64,000 nucleotides of DNA. Origin: Byssochlamys sp. IMV 00236 (Eukaryota > Ascomycota > Eurotiomycetes > Eurotiales > Thermoascaceae). The notes beneath the pieces were generated by a model that was given only the letters and a program-made list of their open reading frames with translations, did no database searches and was not told the origin of the DNA. A program made the translations under genes and the position numbers. Location: NCBI GenBank assembly GCA_001931875.2, contig MSJH02000482.1:353479-417478 (forward strand), read 5' to 3'. Each line of letters opens with the position of its first letter. The first letter of the stretch is position 1. Below, piece after piece: positions 27,215-38,249 of the stretch.

Positions 27215-28302
27215 ATGCAAGATGATACTAATTTATCTCGTCCGAAGCAGCTCCAAGTCATGGCTAACTCAACCGTTGTCTTTATCACTGGCGTGAGGAC
27301 AGGTATGTTCTATTTACAACTCACCAAGTCAAACGCTCTCCCGTCGAGGGGGTCATCTAAGTACTATCCGAGCTAATGTCCATTCTAGGAATTGGTAAGG
27401 CCTTGGCTCAAGCATATCTCGCCCGGTCCAACCATATTGTCATCGGCAGTGTCCGCGAACACCTCAGACGCGAGTGTCCAGGAGCTCAAAGATAACCCCG
27501 TTGCCATTGGTTCTAAACTACTTCTCGTTGCCTTCGAGAGCACCTCAAGCACTGACATTGCAAAGGCCATCAAGGAAATTGAGGCTATTGATATCTCCTA
27601 CATTGATCTTGTCATTGCCAATGCAGGCGTCTGTCCTGTCCTGTCCTTACCCCAATTGCCACAGTTGATGTGAACGATGTGACCACTGCCTTCAATGTCA
27701 ACGCGGCCGGTCCTCTTATTCTCTTCCAGGCAGTCAGGCACTTGCTCGAAAAATCAAAGAAGTCGCCCAAGTGGGTGTCTATGTCGAGTGCCGCTGGCTC
27801 CATTGGCCTCCTGGAGGTACTGGGTGTGCTAGGCGTAGCAGCCTATGGAATGTCGAAGGCTGGAATGAATTGGTTGACTACGTAGGAACTCAGGTTTCTA
27901 ATACCTAGTCCTGTTTCTTCACATAATCGCAGGTTGTTCTGGAAATTGTGACTAACATCGATGATCATAGGGGCATACACAGCTCTGAAAAATGGCTCAC
28001 TGCCTTCGCTGTCCATCCTGGGTAAGCACCCTTCTGCGCCCTTCAGGGGAGCTTATTCCCATATTATTATAGCTTAGTCCAGACGGAGATGGGCAACAGG
28101 GGTGCAAAGTTGATAGGACTGGAACTTGCTCCTAACTCTCTGGAAGAAAGCACCAGCAAAACTATCGCTGTAGTAAGTGTCTCTTTGGATAATAAGTGGA
28201 CCTGATAGAGCTAACTTGCTTATTCAGATTGACAAAGCCAGCCGCGAGAGCACGTCTGGAAAGTTCTTCAATGCTATTGATGGCACGGAGATCCCTTGGT
28301 AA
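27215..28302 (+). pseudogene. frameshifted short-chain dehydrogenase/reductase
   Basis: Remnant exons are about 27215-27302, 27389-27881, 27971-28020, 28074-28172 and 28230-28302. SDR landmarks survive: the nucleotide-binding TGVRTGIGKA, the NAG motif in LVIANAGV, the catalytic Ser region WVSMSSAAGSIG, YGMSKAGMNWL with Tyr-x3-Lys, and FAVHPGLVQTEMG. The frame is broken twice. Near 27455-27460 one extra base switches frame in the segment GSVR. Near 27632-27646 an extra CCTGT unit in the run CTGTCCTGTCCTGTCC shifts it again by five bases; together the two restore the original frame. Intron signals further down remain intact, so decay is recent, or the two sites are sequencing errors. The family is NAD(P)-dependent; the substrate is unknown. 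Confidence 0.75.
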
Positions 28303-29014
28303 AGAGTATATCTATGAGTGCGGCCTGGAACGGAAGCAAAAATAAAAGCTAAATGTACTTATATTCGGGATAGTACCTCTTGAAGGTGATAGAACTACAG
28401 AAATCTGCCGCTGTCTGGTATCCTAAGTCCTACAAATAGCATAGACTGCTCTGCCTACTATCTAGGACAGTGCTTCCCATGCAGAATGTCTTCTTTGATC
28501 AATGTCTGGTTCAAATGGATCGCTGCAGGTGAAACTGCATACCCGTTGTTCCGGGTAGTAGATGCGCGACGCAGCTCAGCTTGTGCCATAGCGACCTGGT
28601 GCTGATGCATCTATTATTAGTATTGTAGTCAATCAAACTATTCACATAGGTTTTAGTTTCTCACGATATTCTCAGAAATTGAACCCTTGGCAGAAAAAGT
28701 GGAAGGGGAACTGTTCAGGAGGTCAAAGAAGGTCACGCGTTGGAAGGTACTTGCTCCTACCATGACACACAGGACGCGTGCCCTCTCCAGCAGCATATTA
28801 GTATCTGTCAATTCTCACCCTCATCATTCACCATTCGCATCAACTTCCATTACAGCCATCAGGGAACAATCTTCTGTTCATCAAGCCACTCCTCACGCCT
28901 CCCACCTTAGCATTCCTTGTGAAGCTGCTAGACTCTCTTTTGTCCTGTGCTCGCTTCATCTGTACTTCCCCAAGGAACTATCAGTCTTCATCATCTACAA
29001 TCTATTACCCAAAG
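28303..29014. other. intergenic region upstream of SRR1-like gene
   Basis: About 710 bases. An open frame runs into the SRR1-like ATG from upstream in the same frame (first ATG at 28919), but that leader looks like untranslated pyrimidine-rich DNA. No separate gene seen. Confidence 0.55.
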
Positions 29015-30003
29015 ATGTCGACCAACTCCATTTCCCAGGAGGATCACAGAGCAAACGCTGATGGCCACCCCGACCCCACATGTGTCGACGAGAACACTCT
29101 CATGTGCTATATCGAGCCAAAAGAGGGACACGAGAGCAGTGAAGTCATCGGAATCAAGAATGGCCGTCGCACCATGATGTGTACGTTCAAAAATCCCAGA
29201 GACGGTGGTCACCTGTGCTCCTACGGCATAGTCGAAACCGAACCGACTTCCACCCCTGAGGAAGTCAAGAATGACTACACCAAGAAGTGCGACGAATGGA
29301 AGAACTCCGAATGTTGGAAAGACCTTGAGATCATGTTGCGTTGTCTCCTTTCTGAGGGACAAATCTGTGTCGACCACTGTGTTCTGCTCGGGCCCGGAAG
29401 CCCTAGCTCGGCCAAACATGGCAGCATATCCACAGAAGAGTGCAGACAGCGCTCTTTGCTGCAGTTCGCCGTCTTCTGCTCTGTTGCGAGCTTGATTGGT
29501 ATGAATTGTCGTCGAATATAGCTTTGTATGCATGCCCGATCTGACATTTTGTGATAGCGTCCTGCCAGGGTGACAAGCCTCCGAAACTATTCGCACAAGA
29601 ACCTAGATTCAATGATGTTGACCGCGAACTCTGCCATTACCTTGGGATCCAGATTGTGGACCACCCGGAGGGTTTCCAAAAGATCACCAGCAACTCCTTC
29701 GCCTATTGCCCAGGCGCAGAACAGATTGTCGATCTGCGCTGTTTCGAGCATGATCCCGCTCTTTACCTGGGCGGGGAAGCTGAGACTTGGCTTGACGCCC
29801 GTGGACGCCTCAGATCGAGGTTTGAGGGAATAGAATATGACGAAAATCAGAGAATGGTTCCGTCGGATGAATCGTATGGCGCTGAGGAGGCATTGTGTGC
29901 GCAGATTGTGAAGACGTTCATGAGCACGCGGGAGGAGCATGTTCTCGATGATTACGAAGACGGGGCTGTGGGTTCTTGGCTGATCTACAAGAAGAACCAG
30001 TGA
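29015..30003 (+). CDS. SRR1-like domain protein
   Basis: Two exons, 29015-29498 and 29558-30003, give 309 residues. The N-terminal half is a charged region with several Cys. The second half carries the SRR1-like pattern: LLQFAVFCSVASLIAS, then KLFAQEPRFNDVDRELCHYL, GIQIVDHPEGFQKI, SNSFAYCPGAEQIVDL and CFEHDPALYLGG. SRR1 proteins were named from the plant sensitivity-to-red-light protein; in fungi the domain is found in many uncharacterised cytoplasmic proteins. The start MSTNSISQED was preferred over an in-frame ATG 96 bases upstream because the upstream stretch looks like leader. No signal peptide or membrane helix. Biochemical role unknown. Confidence 0.75.
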
Positions 30004-30232
30004 ACAAAGTAGGAGTGAGCTGGTTTATTAACTCAGTCTGCTGTCTGGTCACGGTTTTCAGAAGTATTCTGCGAGTTTGTACGAATGTACTAGGTAATAC
30101 CAACAAAAGCACGTTTGAGATTCTTTTTCCTCCATTGAGGTAGGCCCGGTAGAATTACCAGACAGATCAGAGACAGTAGATTATAATAAAGATAGTAATA
30201 AGTGCCGCATAGAATTTCCTTGGTTGACTCGC

Positions 30233-30600
30233 TTATAGATTAGCTTCAGCACCATCATTGGTGACCTTCGCGTTGGTCGTTCCATCGGCGCACTTGTGAA
30301 CGTTCATCAGGCCCAAGTTATGCTGCACTACAACCCACGTCTTGTCCACGAGTCGATTGTTGGCCGCCAGGTCAACTCAGCACATTGAGCAAGTCCAGTT
30401 GCACCATGAGGCAAGCCTCCAGATGGGTTCACGACCATCCCACCGTACGTGATGTCCCCTCTCCGGGCCATTTCATGGGAAATTCCAAGTTCAGAGAAGC
30501 CTATTGCATCCAAGACCACCATCCCATTCGCAGTAATAAAAGTTGCTCGGCTCAACTCCATAATATTAAATACTGGTAATGCGACACTAGTATATTTCTA
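30233..30600 (-). pseudogene. relic of a thiolase / SCP2-thiolase 3' end
   Basis: On the minus strand, peptides match the C-terminal part of a thiolase: VVLDAIGFSELGISHEMARR, then MVVNPSGGL, PHGATGLAQCAELTW, and in another frame LAANNRLVDKTWVVVQHNLG with a stop at 30233. The active-site block normally reading G-x-x-x-x-K-G-H-P-x-G-A-T-G has lost residues between SGGL and PHGATG, and the frame shifts after ELTW. No upstream thiolase body is visible, so only the last fifth of the gene remains. Intact homologues catalyse thiolytic cleavage of 3-ketoacyl-CoA, often in peroxisomes. Confidence 0.7.
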
Positions 30601-30929
30601 ACGACAGATGATTGGTGTAGACTGTTTTCTTGGCCATTGTTTCTCCTATTTGGGTTAAGTGTACCGCAACTAATTAATCAGTCCGTTGCTTTGCATTGGT
30701 CGATAATCGGCTCTACTCTACTCTAGATAGAGAATGGATTTGGCGTCAGATTATAATTAGCATCTGGAGTATGGTATAAGGACTAGACCTGTATAACCCG
30801 CTATTGCCCTAGCCATCCGCGAAGGGTTTGTAGTACATACATAAGGGATTTTTCTTCGTAGAATCGTCTCAATCATTCGTACTTGTTCTGAGGTATCTAG
30901 TCGGCGCCCCTACGACAATCAACAACACA
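30601..30929. other. intergenic region
   Basis: About 330 bases of AT-rich DNA between the thiolase relic and the next gene. Likely promoter of the gene starting at 30930. No specific sites recognised. Confidence 0.55.
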
Positions 30930-32503
30930 ATGTCTACAGCTGAACTGGGAGAAGGCGACTCCAACGCTGCAAACCCCAGAGGTAGCCGCCCATCACCTTT
31001 TCTAGTTCATCCATTAACTGGAAAGATCCTACGAGGTGTGGCCGCTGGCATCGGGCTCGCAGCCGAAGCCTATCATCATCACAAGGAGAAGAAGAAAACT
31101 GCAACGGCAAATGAGGGAGAAGACAATCCACCACCTATTATCTATGAAGGGAACAGTCAGCATCACCCACACGACGACGAGGATAATTACTCCGCTAGAC
31201 ATGACGAGCAGGACACGCTCAACGAGTATTATTCATCCAGCATCCCGCAGCAAATGTACGAAGCGACCTGGCAGCTGGACGAAGCACAAGATTGTCTCAG
31301 CAGCCAGGAACCTCCACCGTACTCCGTGAGCGAAGAACAGCTTCCTCAACTTGCAGAGTCGTTCTTACAGAATCACTCTTCACCACCCCCTCAAAGAACA
31401 CAATCCCCAAACCTCGCTTTACCTGTCCTCATCACCCAACGACGCCCTGGCAAGCGATCAAGAGGTTTCATCCGCGCATACGCGCCTCTTCTCAACGATG
31501 TCGGAATCGACCAAGCGACTTTCCTCGATTTCATCGATAATCTGAACAAAGCCGTCCAGCCAAGCAGCTTGATCCAGGCCCTCAACCTGGCGTCTATCGC
31601 TGGGCTATTCGCTCCGAATCACTTCGCTTTACTCATCTCCATTGCGATTCAGGTGGCTACGAATATAGGCGATGAGATCCATAGTCGGGTGAAAACGAAT
31701 AGTTTCCTTGATAAAATCAACGATTCATTCTTCGCGCCCAGAGGACTTGTCGCTATTATCATGACTTGGAAGCCCAGCCAGCCACAGGAAATGATCACGA
31801 CGGCTACTTTCGATGTGGACTCGTCGCTCGCGCCGGTAGTATCGAACGGCGAGAGCAGTGGATACGAGAGGTTCAAGCGAAAGTTCGCTCCGTCGGGAGG
31901 AGTGCCGACTTTCGAGTGGCCTGAGTTCTCACCGGTGATTTTCCCCGGGCTTGATGATCTGGTCGCAGATGGGGAACAAGTGAAGAAGAAAAATAGACTT
32001 AAACGATCGTCGAATTTTGTCGAGGAGTATATGGATAGGAGAGCACGGGCGAAATGGGCAGGGCATAATCCGCAGAGCATGATAGCGAATGCGGGGCCTA
32101 AGGAGACGTTCAAGTCGATTTACTCAGATCCTAACCATCCTGCGAGCAGTGGTGATCCATTGGCCTTACTGACAGGAGGACGTGTACAACTTCCATCGCT
32201 GCCTGTACCTGGTCGTTTTGGAGGTCGAAATAACAAGCAGACGTCCGGTAGTGAAGGTAGAAGCCCGTCTACAGATGGCGTCATTCGCAAGGCTAAGACT
32301 GGGGCCCTACCTACGTTACTATCAGGGGGATTGACACTTCTCAAGAAGGTAAGTAGTTCTCCCCCGTGCGTAACTGCTTCCTCGCGGACATACTGACTTT
32401 AGTGAAGGATATACTATACCTTTTGATCGTCAACCGTCCAACACAGCAGCAGCTCGCCGAGGCATCGGCTCTCTTACGCTCATCACAGCAGTGTCAATCA
32501 TAG
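30930..32503 (+). CDS. conserved fungal protein of unknown function
   Basis: Two exons, 30930-32348 and 32408-32503, give 504 residues. The intron model (donor at AAG, acceptor TGAAG) replaces an early stop with a tail DILYLLIVNRPTQQQLAEAS. The N-terminal third is disordered and rich in His, Glu, Asp and Pro. The centre holds a conserved block: KRSRGFIRAYAPLLNDVGI, FLDFIDNLNKA, then hydrophobic ALNLASIAGLFAPNHFALLI and SIAIQVATNIGDEIHSR, then NSFLDKINDSFFAPRGLVAI. I recognise this pattern from uncharacterised ascomycete proteins but not a function. The hydrophobic centre could associate with membranes. It converges with the small secreted protein gene at 32720. Confidence 0.8.
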
Positions 32504-32719
32504 GGACTATAATTCTACAGCGTCCAGTAAAGATAAATCTCTTGTTCTTTGAATTCTATAACTCAGCCTAGCTGAATACTATACAACATAGCACATATGT
32601 TCATCGAAATGAAGATTTGTTCCTACTCCAACTAGTTCCGGCCTTCGTCGTATCAGACAAAACCAGTGTCAATCCCCCATGTTCAGAGTGAACCGTGGTG
32701 TCGTGTCTGCGTCATCTTT

Positions 32720-33100
32720 TTATGCTTTGAGCTGGCGGGCATTACGCTTGAAAGGAAAGCTACCGTCCTGAGGAGTCTTGCCAGGGAAGGGACCAGGAGC
32801 GCCGCCATCGCCATGGTGTGGGTGTGGGCGTCGGCCATGGAAAGGAGCGCCACTTGGAGTAGGGAGGGCACCGCTGCTGAAGGGGAAGGGAGTGGGCGAG
32901 CCACTGGGGGAGCCACTGGGGGTTGGTACAGACAAGCCCGTGATGGTCAGAGTGTAAGGGTCGTTGTTCTGTTCCCGGATATCAAATGAGATGGCGGTCA
33001 CATATGTCTAGAGTTGACCTATGGGACTTACCTGAGGAGCGGCCATGACAGCAGAGCTAGACAGGAGCAGAACAGCAGAGATAGACGCGATGAACTTCAT
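32720..33100 (-). CDS. small secreted Pro/Gly/Ser-rich protein
   Basis: Two exons, 33100-33032 and 32968-32720, joined by a 63-base intron, give 105 residues. The signal peptide is clear: MKFIASISAVLLLSSSAVMA, then APQ. The mature part is low-complexity, with repeats of P-T-P-S-G and S-G-S-P, a His-rich patch (GRRPHPHHGDGG), and a Lys-Arg dibasic site near the C-terminus (PFKRNARQLKA) that Kex2 could cut. There are no Cys residues in the mature part. A closer acceptor would leave a 24-base intron, which is too short, so the downstream acceptor was used. Function unknown; could be a wall-associated or effector-like protein. Upstream DNA is unusually long. Confidence 0.75.
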
Positions 33101-34504
33101 TTTGATGTGCTGGTGTAGTTCTTGTTTTCTTCAAAAGGAGCAGATAATGAATGGACTTCCCAAAGAGTCGTTCCTTTGAATCTACCAGCGATTCGAGGTA
33201 AAGAATTGAAAAGTATGTGTTGACGGTTGCAAAGGAAAACAGAGATCGTGGATAGTTAGATGTAGTTCAAGAGAGAGGTTGACTCACCAGATTGAGGGAG
33301 GGTATTTAAATTTCAGTCCCTCGGGCTGCAGGGACTAGACTATGATTGTGTTTCCTTCACCACCAGACGGGAAGCAATGTAACCAGGTACTGGGGCCCAT
33401 TGCTGATCAGTCCAGGTCTAGATCTACATGCGCAAGCCATCGAGGTGGGTTGGACGGATTGCGTGAACAAGACGGCACATCGTTCCATCGGGTCCTGGTC
33501 TGCGGGATCTAAACGATATCATTCGGTCTGGACTTCAGCAGATGGCGATCATGCTGTGGAGGGACATGTCACTGCGGTACGGAGTACGTGTTTCATGAAA
33601 CGAGAGACCATGACAGGTTGGAGAAACATGAACGATCGCCTCATTAGATGACCACGAGTCGCCGGTTCCTGCAATATGGGTCTCTGCCCAAAACCAATGT
33701 GGCACTTGTAGAACATTGGCGACCCAGAGAAAAGAGCAAAATTGCATCTGGGGATCAACTACCATTGATGAGCAATGTCCAAACCATCCATGGATATGAT
33801 GGATGGCGATGAGTTCCAACGGGTGTTTTGGAGCACCCGTCAGGGGAACCAATGGCGTTGCAGATCTAATCGCTGAAACGAAACACGGACGCGCGTAGTT
33901 CTCCACAGAGCAGGTCGTTTTCGATCTTCAAGGGTCTCGATGAAACGCTTTGTCTTTCATTATTTTCATCTTTAGGGATTGACAGGAAACACGAGGGTTT
34001 GCCATCAGAATGCTGGATTCAGGTGGGGTGAAGAATGTCGGACGCCATTCGATAGTGTCAGGCGATTAGAGAAGTAAGTATATGGCCATGCACTTCAAGC
34101 ATACCTGCTAACACCAATACAGCTATGTAGGGTCCTTTTTATTTTAAAATCATCAATGCAATTCAAACTGAGAAGCTATGCCATACTCTGCACAGAGTAC
34201 ACTTAAGGTTAGACTTAAGCTTGAGGCCGGTGCATTGGCTGCCGACCGTGTGTAGAAGGACAATGGCAACCATACTCGACTATAATGTATGTGACTCTGA
34301 GCTATTTATCACAATTTCTGAAAGTCCATTCTAAGATATACCAATTGTGAATTATATACTCTATAGGATAATGTAGCAGTTATAAAGGTTTCCGTGGATC
34401 TAGAATCGCAGGAATATATGTACCTATTTTTCTACTCTCTCTAGACAACCTATCCCCCCAGATGGTATTACCACGCAGCGCTACCAAGCCCTGAAAAATA
34501 ACTG
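33101..34504. other. intergenic region upstream of the secreted-protein gene
   Basis: About 1.4 kb. The first 200 bases upstream of the ATG probably form the leader and promoter. Frames at 33346-33906 overlap on both strands and show no motifs. The rest is AT-rich. No gene seen. Confidence 0.55.
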
Positions 34505-34740
34505 CTATTGAATATCTCCTTTCGGAGTATCATTATCCTCGAAGAACATTGAATGTACGCACATGCGGATCATGGGAGAATATTCCCAAGCCTGATTGAT
34601 GATGAACTTGTCTTGGATGCCGAGAGCGCTGTTCTTGGCATCGGCCACGCTTAGCCCGCGTCCGGACCATCATCATCGGTGTGGCCAACCAGAGAAAGAG
34701 TCACACCTTCAGGAATTGAAGAAGTAATCCAGGAAAATCT
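34505..34740 (-). pseudogene. short relic coding fragment, family unknown
   Basis: The minus strand holds a coding-like stretch in two overlapping frames: EGVTLSLVGHTDDDGPDAG ends at a stop, while the neighbouring frame continues LSVADAKNSALGIQDKFI, INQAWEYSPMIRMCVHSMFF and a stop at 34505. The two halves look like one protein tail broken by a frameshift. The family is not recognised. It could also be chance. Confidence 0.3.
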
Positions 34741-34982
34741 GAGGAGCAAATTTTCATTCATTCTTGCTTATTTCCCCCTTCAGTTTCAGTTTCATTATAA
34801 TTCAGTACTCGTCCTGGGAAATCCCCGCTGGAATATCAAAAGGGGGGTGTTTCTGACGGCAGCGGTGGGGGAGACTTCACAGAACGCACACAGCGTCACT
34901 TCAAATTACCTCTCGTCTAGCGGTTATTTGAGGCTTCCTTCCAATCGCAACTGGTAATTGCAGTAGTAGCAATCATCGAACT

Positions 34983-36117
34983 ATGTCGTCAACTCGGATA
35001 TCCGAGAATGGTGCCGATGAGGAGGATGACTTCAAGAGTTTGGGCTTACCGGCGGATCTGGAGGCCAAGACATATGCCAAGTTCGATAGTATGGTTAATG
35101 AACGGCGCATATTCTATGAAGTTACGAAGGCTGAGATCTATTCGCATAATGGGTTTCTGGTAGGTTTTCTTTCTTTATTTTCTTTTTATTCATTCTTTCA
35201 TTCATTTGTTTCCGTTTCGGTTACTACCCACTATTAGTAGTCGGGAGAGGATTACCTACCTATTCATATCAGATTTCCCTATTGGGCTTTCTACCTGTTG
35301 AAATTAATTGATAAAATAATATATAATATCTCATTCCCACAGTTTCCACTAACGAAAAAAAACCCCCCAGTTCGAATTCCGAATCACCCCCATCCTATCC
35401 GACAAACCAGTCCTACCACCCAACGACCCCGGCCGTATCAAATCCAGCGGACCCTTCATCAACCCCAACCCGGACGAAGTAATCACCAACATCGGCGCAT
35501 CCCATCGTCTCCTAGTAAACAAATACTGCATCTACAGACCCATGCTAGTCCTTCCCACGCGCGAGTTCGCCTTACAAGAAGACGACCTCTCCGCCACAGA
35601 CCTCACTGCCGTATGGGCGGTGATGAAATCATTCTCTACGACCCGTCTCCTGATGATCTATAACTGCGGTGTGAATTCCGGCTCGTCTCAGGGACATAAG
35701 CACATGCAGCTATTTGCTGCGCCCGAGCATGAAATCTGGCCTGCGAGAGCGTCTGCGTCTGCTAGGGATGAAGTGGAGAGTAGGATTGCCGGTGTGTCGT
35801 TTAAGCATTTCGTGTTAAGGATTCCGGAACATGCGACGGCGAGAGATGTCGTGAGGATCCATGAGCGGCTTCTGGCGCTGACGAAGGAAGTGTTGGTGAG
35901 GATTGGTGATGTGGATGGTGATTATAATGTCGCTATGACGGAGGAGTGGATGGCGCTTATTCCGCGCAGGACGTTTGGTCCCGGTGGACCGAATGGGTCG
36001 AATGCGGCGGGGATGTTGGGGCTTGTGGCGATTAAGGATGAAGAGGAGAGGAGGAGATGGGCGGAGTTGGGGTATACGGATTATTTGGCTTATTTGGGTG
36101 TTCCTATTGATGCGTAG
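34983..36117 (+). CDS. apa2: ATP adenylyltransferase / Ap4A phosphorylase (Apa2 family)
   Basis: Two exons, 34983-35159 and 35371-36117, give 307 residues. The intron is 211 bases and ends in a C-run before CAG. The fold is HIT-like: HRLLVNKYCIYRPMLVLPTR, then SFSTTRLLMIYNCGVNSGSS, and the catalytic QGHKHMQLF with the His-x-His-x-Gln core. A C-terminal block reads YNVAMTEEWMALIPRR. These enzymes phosphorolyse Ap4A to ATP and ADP through an AMP-histidine intermediate and control dinucleoside polyphosphate levels in the cytosol. Size fits the yeast Apa1/Apa2 family (about 320 residues). Wobble positions at the end are G-rich. It converges with the SDR gene ending at 36383. Confidence 0.9.
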
Positions 36118-36382
36118 ATTTTTTTTTTCACTCCTAGATATAGTTGTTTTTGTGATCTGTTTGTTTGCGAGCTGCTTTCGTTATGGGGGTTTGTGTTCAG
36201 GAAAAAAAGCTCTGCGCAGGGAAGACGGATATACGGAGTTTTTTTCTTCTTCTTGCTCGATTCATTTGTAGATAGTTGTTATTTTTAATAATGTTCAGAT
36301 ATATAGATATGAGAACTAGCATCCCGTCTATGCTAATAGGGAAGAAAAAGGTATTATTCTAAAGGTATCTATCATGACCGGT

Positions 36383-37522
36383 TTACCGAGCCAGGTTCTG
36401 GGGAGGAGGAACAGCTGGTCCCTCGGGGGTGACGTAGGCCTTGGTCATGCCTCCATCGACAACAAAGTCGGCCGCATTGACGAAGCTGCTCTCGTCGCTG
36501 GCGAGGAAGACGACGGCCTGGGCTTGCTCGATGGCCTCTCCGAAACGGCCAGTGGGGAAGTGCACTTCACGTCTGTGGCGCTTGGCCTGGTCGTCACCAA
36601 GCCAGTCCTGGAGGAGAGGAGTGCTGTTGATTGTTAGTATATTGCCCAGTGGATAATCATCAAGTGCACGGTGAGACATACTTGAGAGGAGCAGGGCAGA
36701 GAGAGTTGAAACGGAATCCCTCGCGGGCGTGCACAATGGCCAGCTCGCGGGTCATAGCCAGGACAGCACCCTTGCTGGCAGTGTACGCCAGCTGAGGAGT
36801 AGCACTACCGACCAGGGCAACCACACTGGCCGTGTTGATGATGCTACCCTTGGTCTTCTTGTGTCTGCGCAGACTCAGGACGGCGTGCTTGCAACCGAAC
36901 CACACTCCCTTGACGTTGATGTTGTGGGTCAGATCCCAGATCTTCTCGGGCGTGTCGAGAGCGTCGGCGTCATCGGCGTGCATGATACCCGCGTTGTTGA
37001 AGATGACATCCGTGCCGCCCCAGCTGTCCTGAGACTCCACCATGGCCTTCACGTCGGACTCCTTGGAGACATCACACTTGATCGTCTCGACGCGCTTGGC
37101 GTTAGGAACCAGCTCCTTCACCTTGGCCAGGGCTTTCTCGAGCGCAGGCTCGGAGATATCGGCCATCAGGACAGAGGCACCTTCGCGGGCAAAGAGGATG
37201 CTGGTCTCCAGACCGATTCCACTGGTAGAGGTTAGCATGTCTCATTTCGTCAAGTGACTTCTGAGTCGATGTTGCCCTAAGTAGCTTGAAAAGGAGCTTC
37301 AAGATACTAGGTGAAGGTAAAAAAAAAAAGCATGCTAAACATGATGTAGAAGAGCCCCGCATGCCATGCGAATAAATACACTGGCCAGATCAAACCACTT
37401 GCGCTTGACAAGCAGGACCAAAGTGCCTTCCGCAATCCATGGGTTTCAGTAATTATATAGAAATAAATAACTCACCCTGCGGCGCCAGTGATGATGGCAT
37501 TCTTGCCTTCGAGTCGACCCAT
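36383..37522 (-). CDS. short-chain dehydrogenase/reductase, NAD-type
   Basis: Three exons, 37522-37476, 37221-36682 and 36623-36383, give 275 residues. The Rossmann motif is ITGAAGGIG (residues 11-19), with D37 at the end of beta-2 (VLMADISE) favouring NAD over NADP. Next come NNAG (VIFNNAGIM), the Ser region [13 protein letters not shown], and catalytic [16 protein letters not shown] with Tyr-x3-Lys. The C-terminal [15 protein letters not shown] is typical of classical SDRs. The first intron is long for this window at 254 bases. Substrate cannot be told from sequence. Its ATG lies 727 bases from the divergent glutamine-synthetase-like gene, so the two may be co-regulated. Confidence 0.9.
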
Positions 37523-38249
37523 GGTGGCAGCAGCAGTGTTGATTCAAGGGAGATATAAACGCCTGCGGACAAGTTAACACTAAGTCAAATGTTCTAAATG
37601 CCAGCCGCAGGCAGGTATCAATCGCAGTTAAACTTACAATTTCTGGAGATCTGAGGATGGTAAATGCTCAGCTCTGGATCTGATCTCGTTAATTTCCTGG
37701 AAGTTTGATGTCTTCTCAGGAACAGGACAGCAGAATCACCGTCGTGAATGCGGCGGGGTCTAGTGGCATGTGTGGATTCTCTTATCTAAGCTTGACCCGA
37801 CAGGAGAGACGCCACATTGCTCAGGAACTAATCAGTCCAAGTAACTAAAAGAGAACGGATCTATTCGATTGACTCACTCTAGGACACACGGGGAACACCT
37901 ACTGTTTCTGGAGAGACATCGCGATAAGAATAAAAGTCCTGACTTCATTGTCACTGAACATACGAGATCTAGTCCAACGTGTTTCGCTATCGAACAAGAA
38001 GCCAGAAATAACCAGAGTCTAACCTTCCTTGGTGCGCGGGCGGTCAAGGATCTTGATAAGCTCCGATAAACGTCCTCAGCTCCTCCACCCCTCACTTGAA
38101 CACTGGTTCTGCTGTTCGTTCCAGTCGCATACCTTCATCGTTGGCCGTGGTAAAAAGGTTGATTCTTCTTTGATAGTCGTTGTAAGTATTGACGCCGTTC
38201 TTCCGCCCAATCGTTGTGGTCCTGACAAGCAAGCTCTCAATAGGCCACC
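37523..38249. promoter_or_regulatory. shared divergent promoter, SDR / GS-like gene
   Basis: 727 bases separate the two ATGs and must hold both promoters. Frames in this stretch are short and overlap. No specific factor site is claimed. Confidence 0.5.

Noticed and set aside
33008..33031. 24-base intron in the small secreted protein gene
   Set aside because: Shorter than workable fungal introns; the acceptor 39 bases further on gives a normal 63-base intron in frame.
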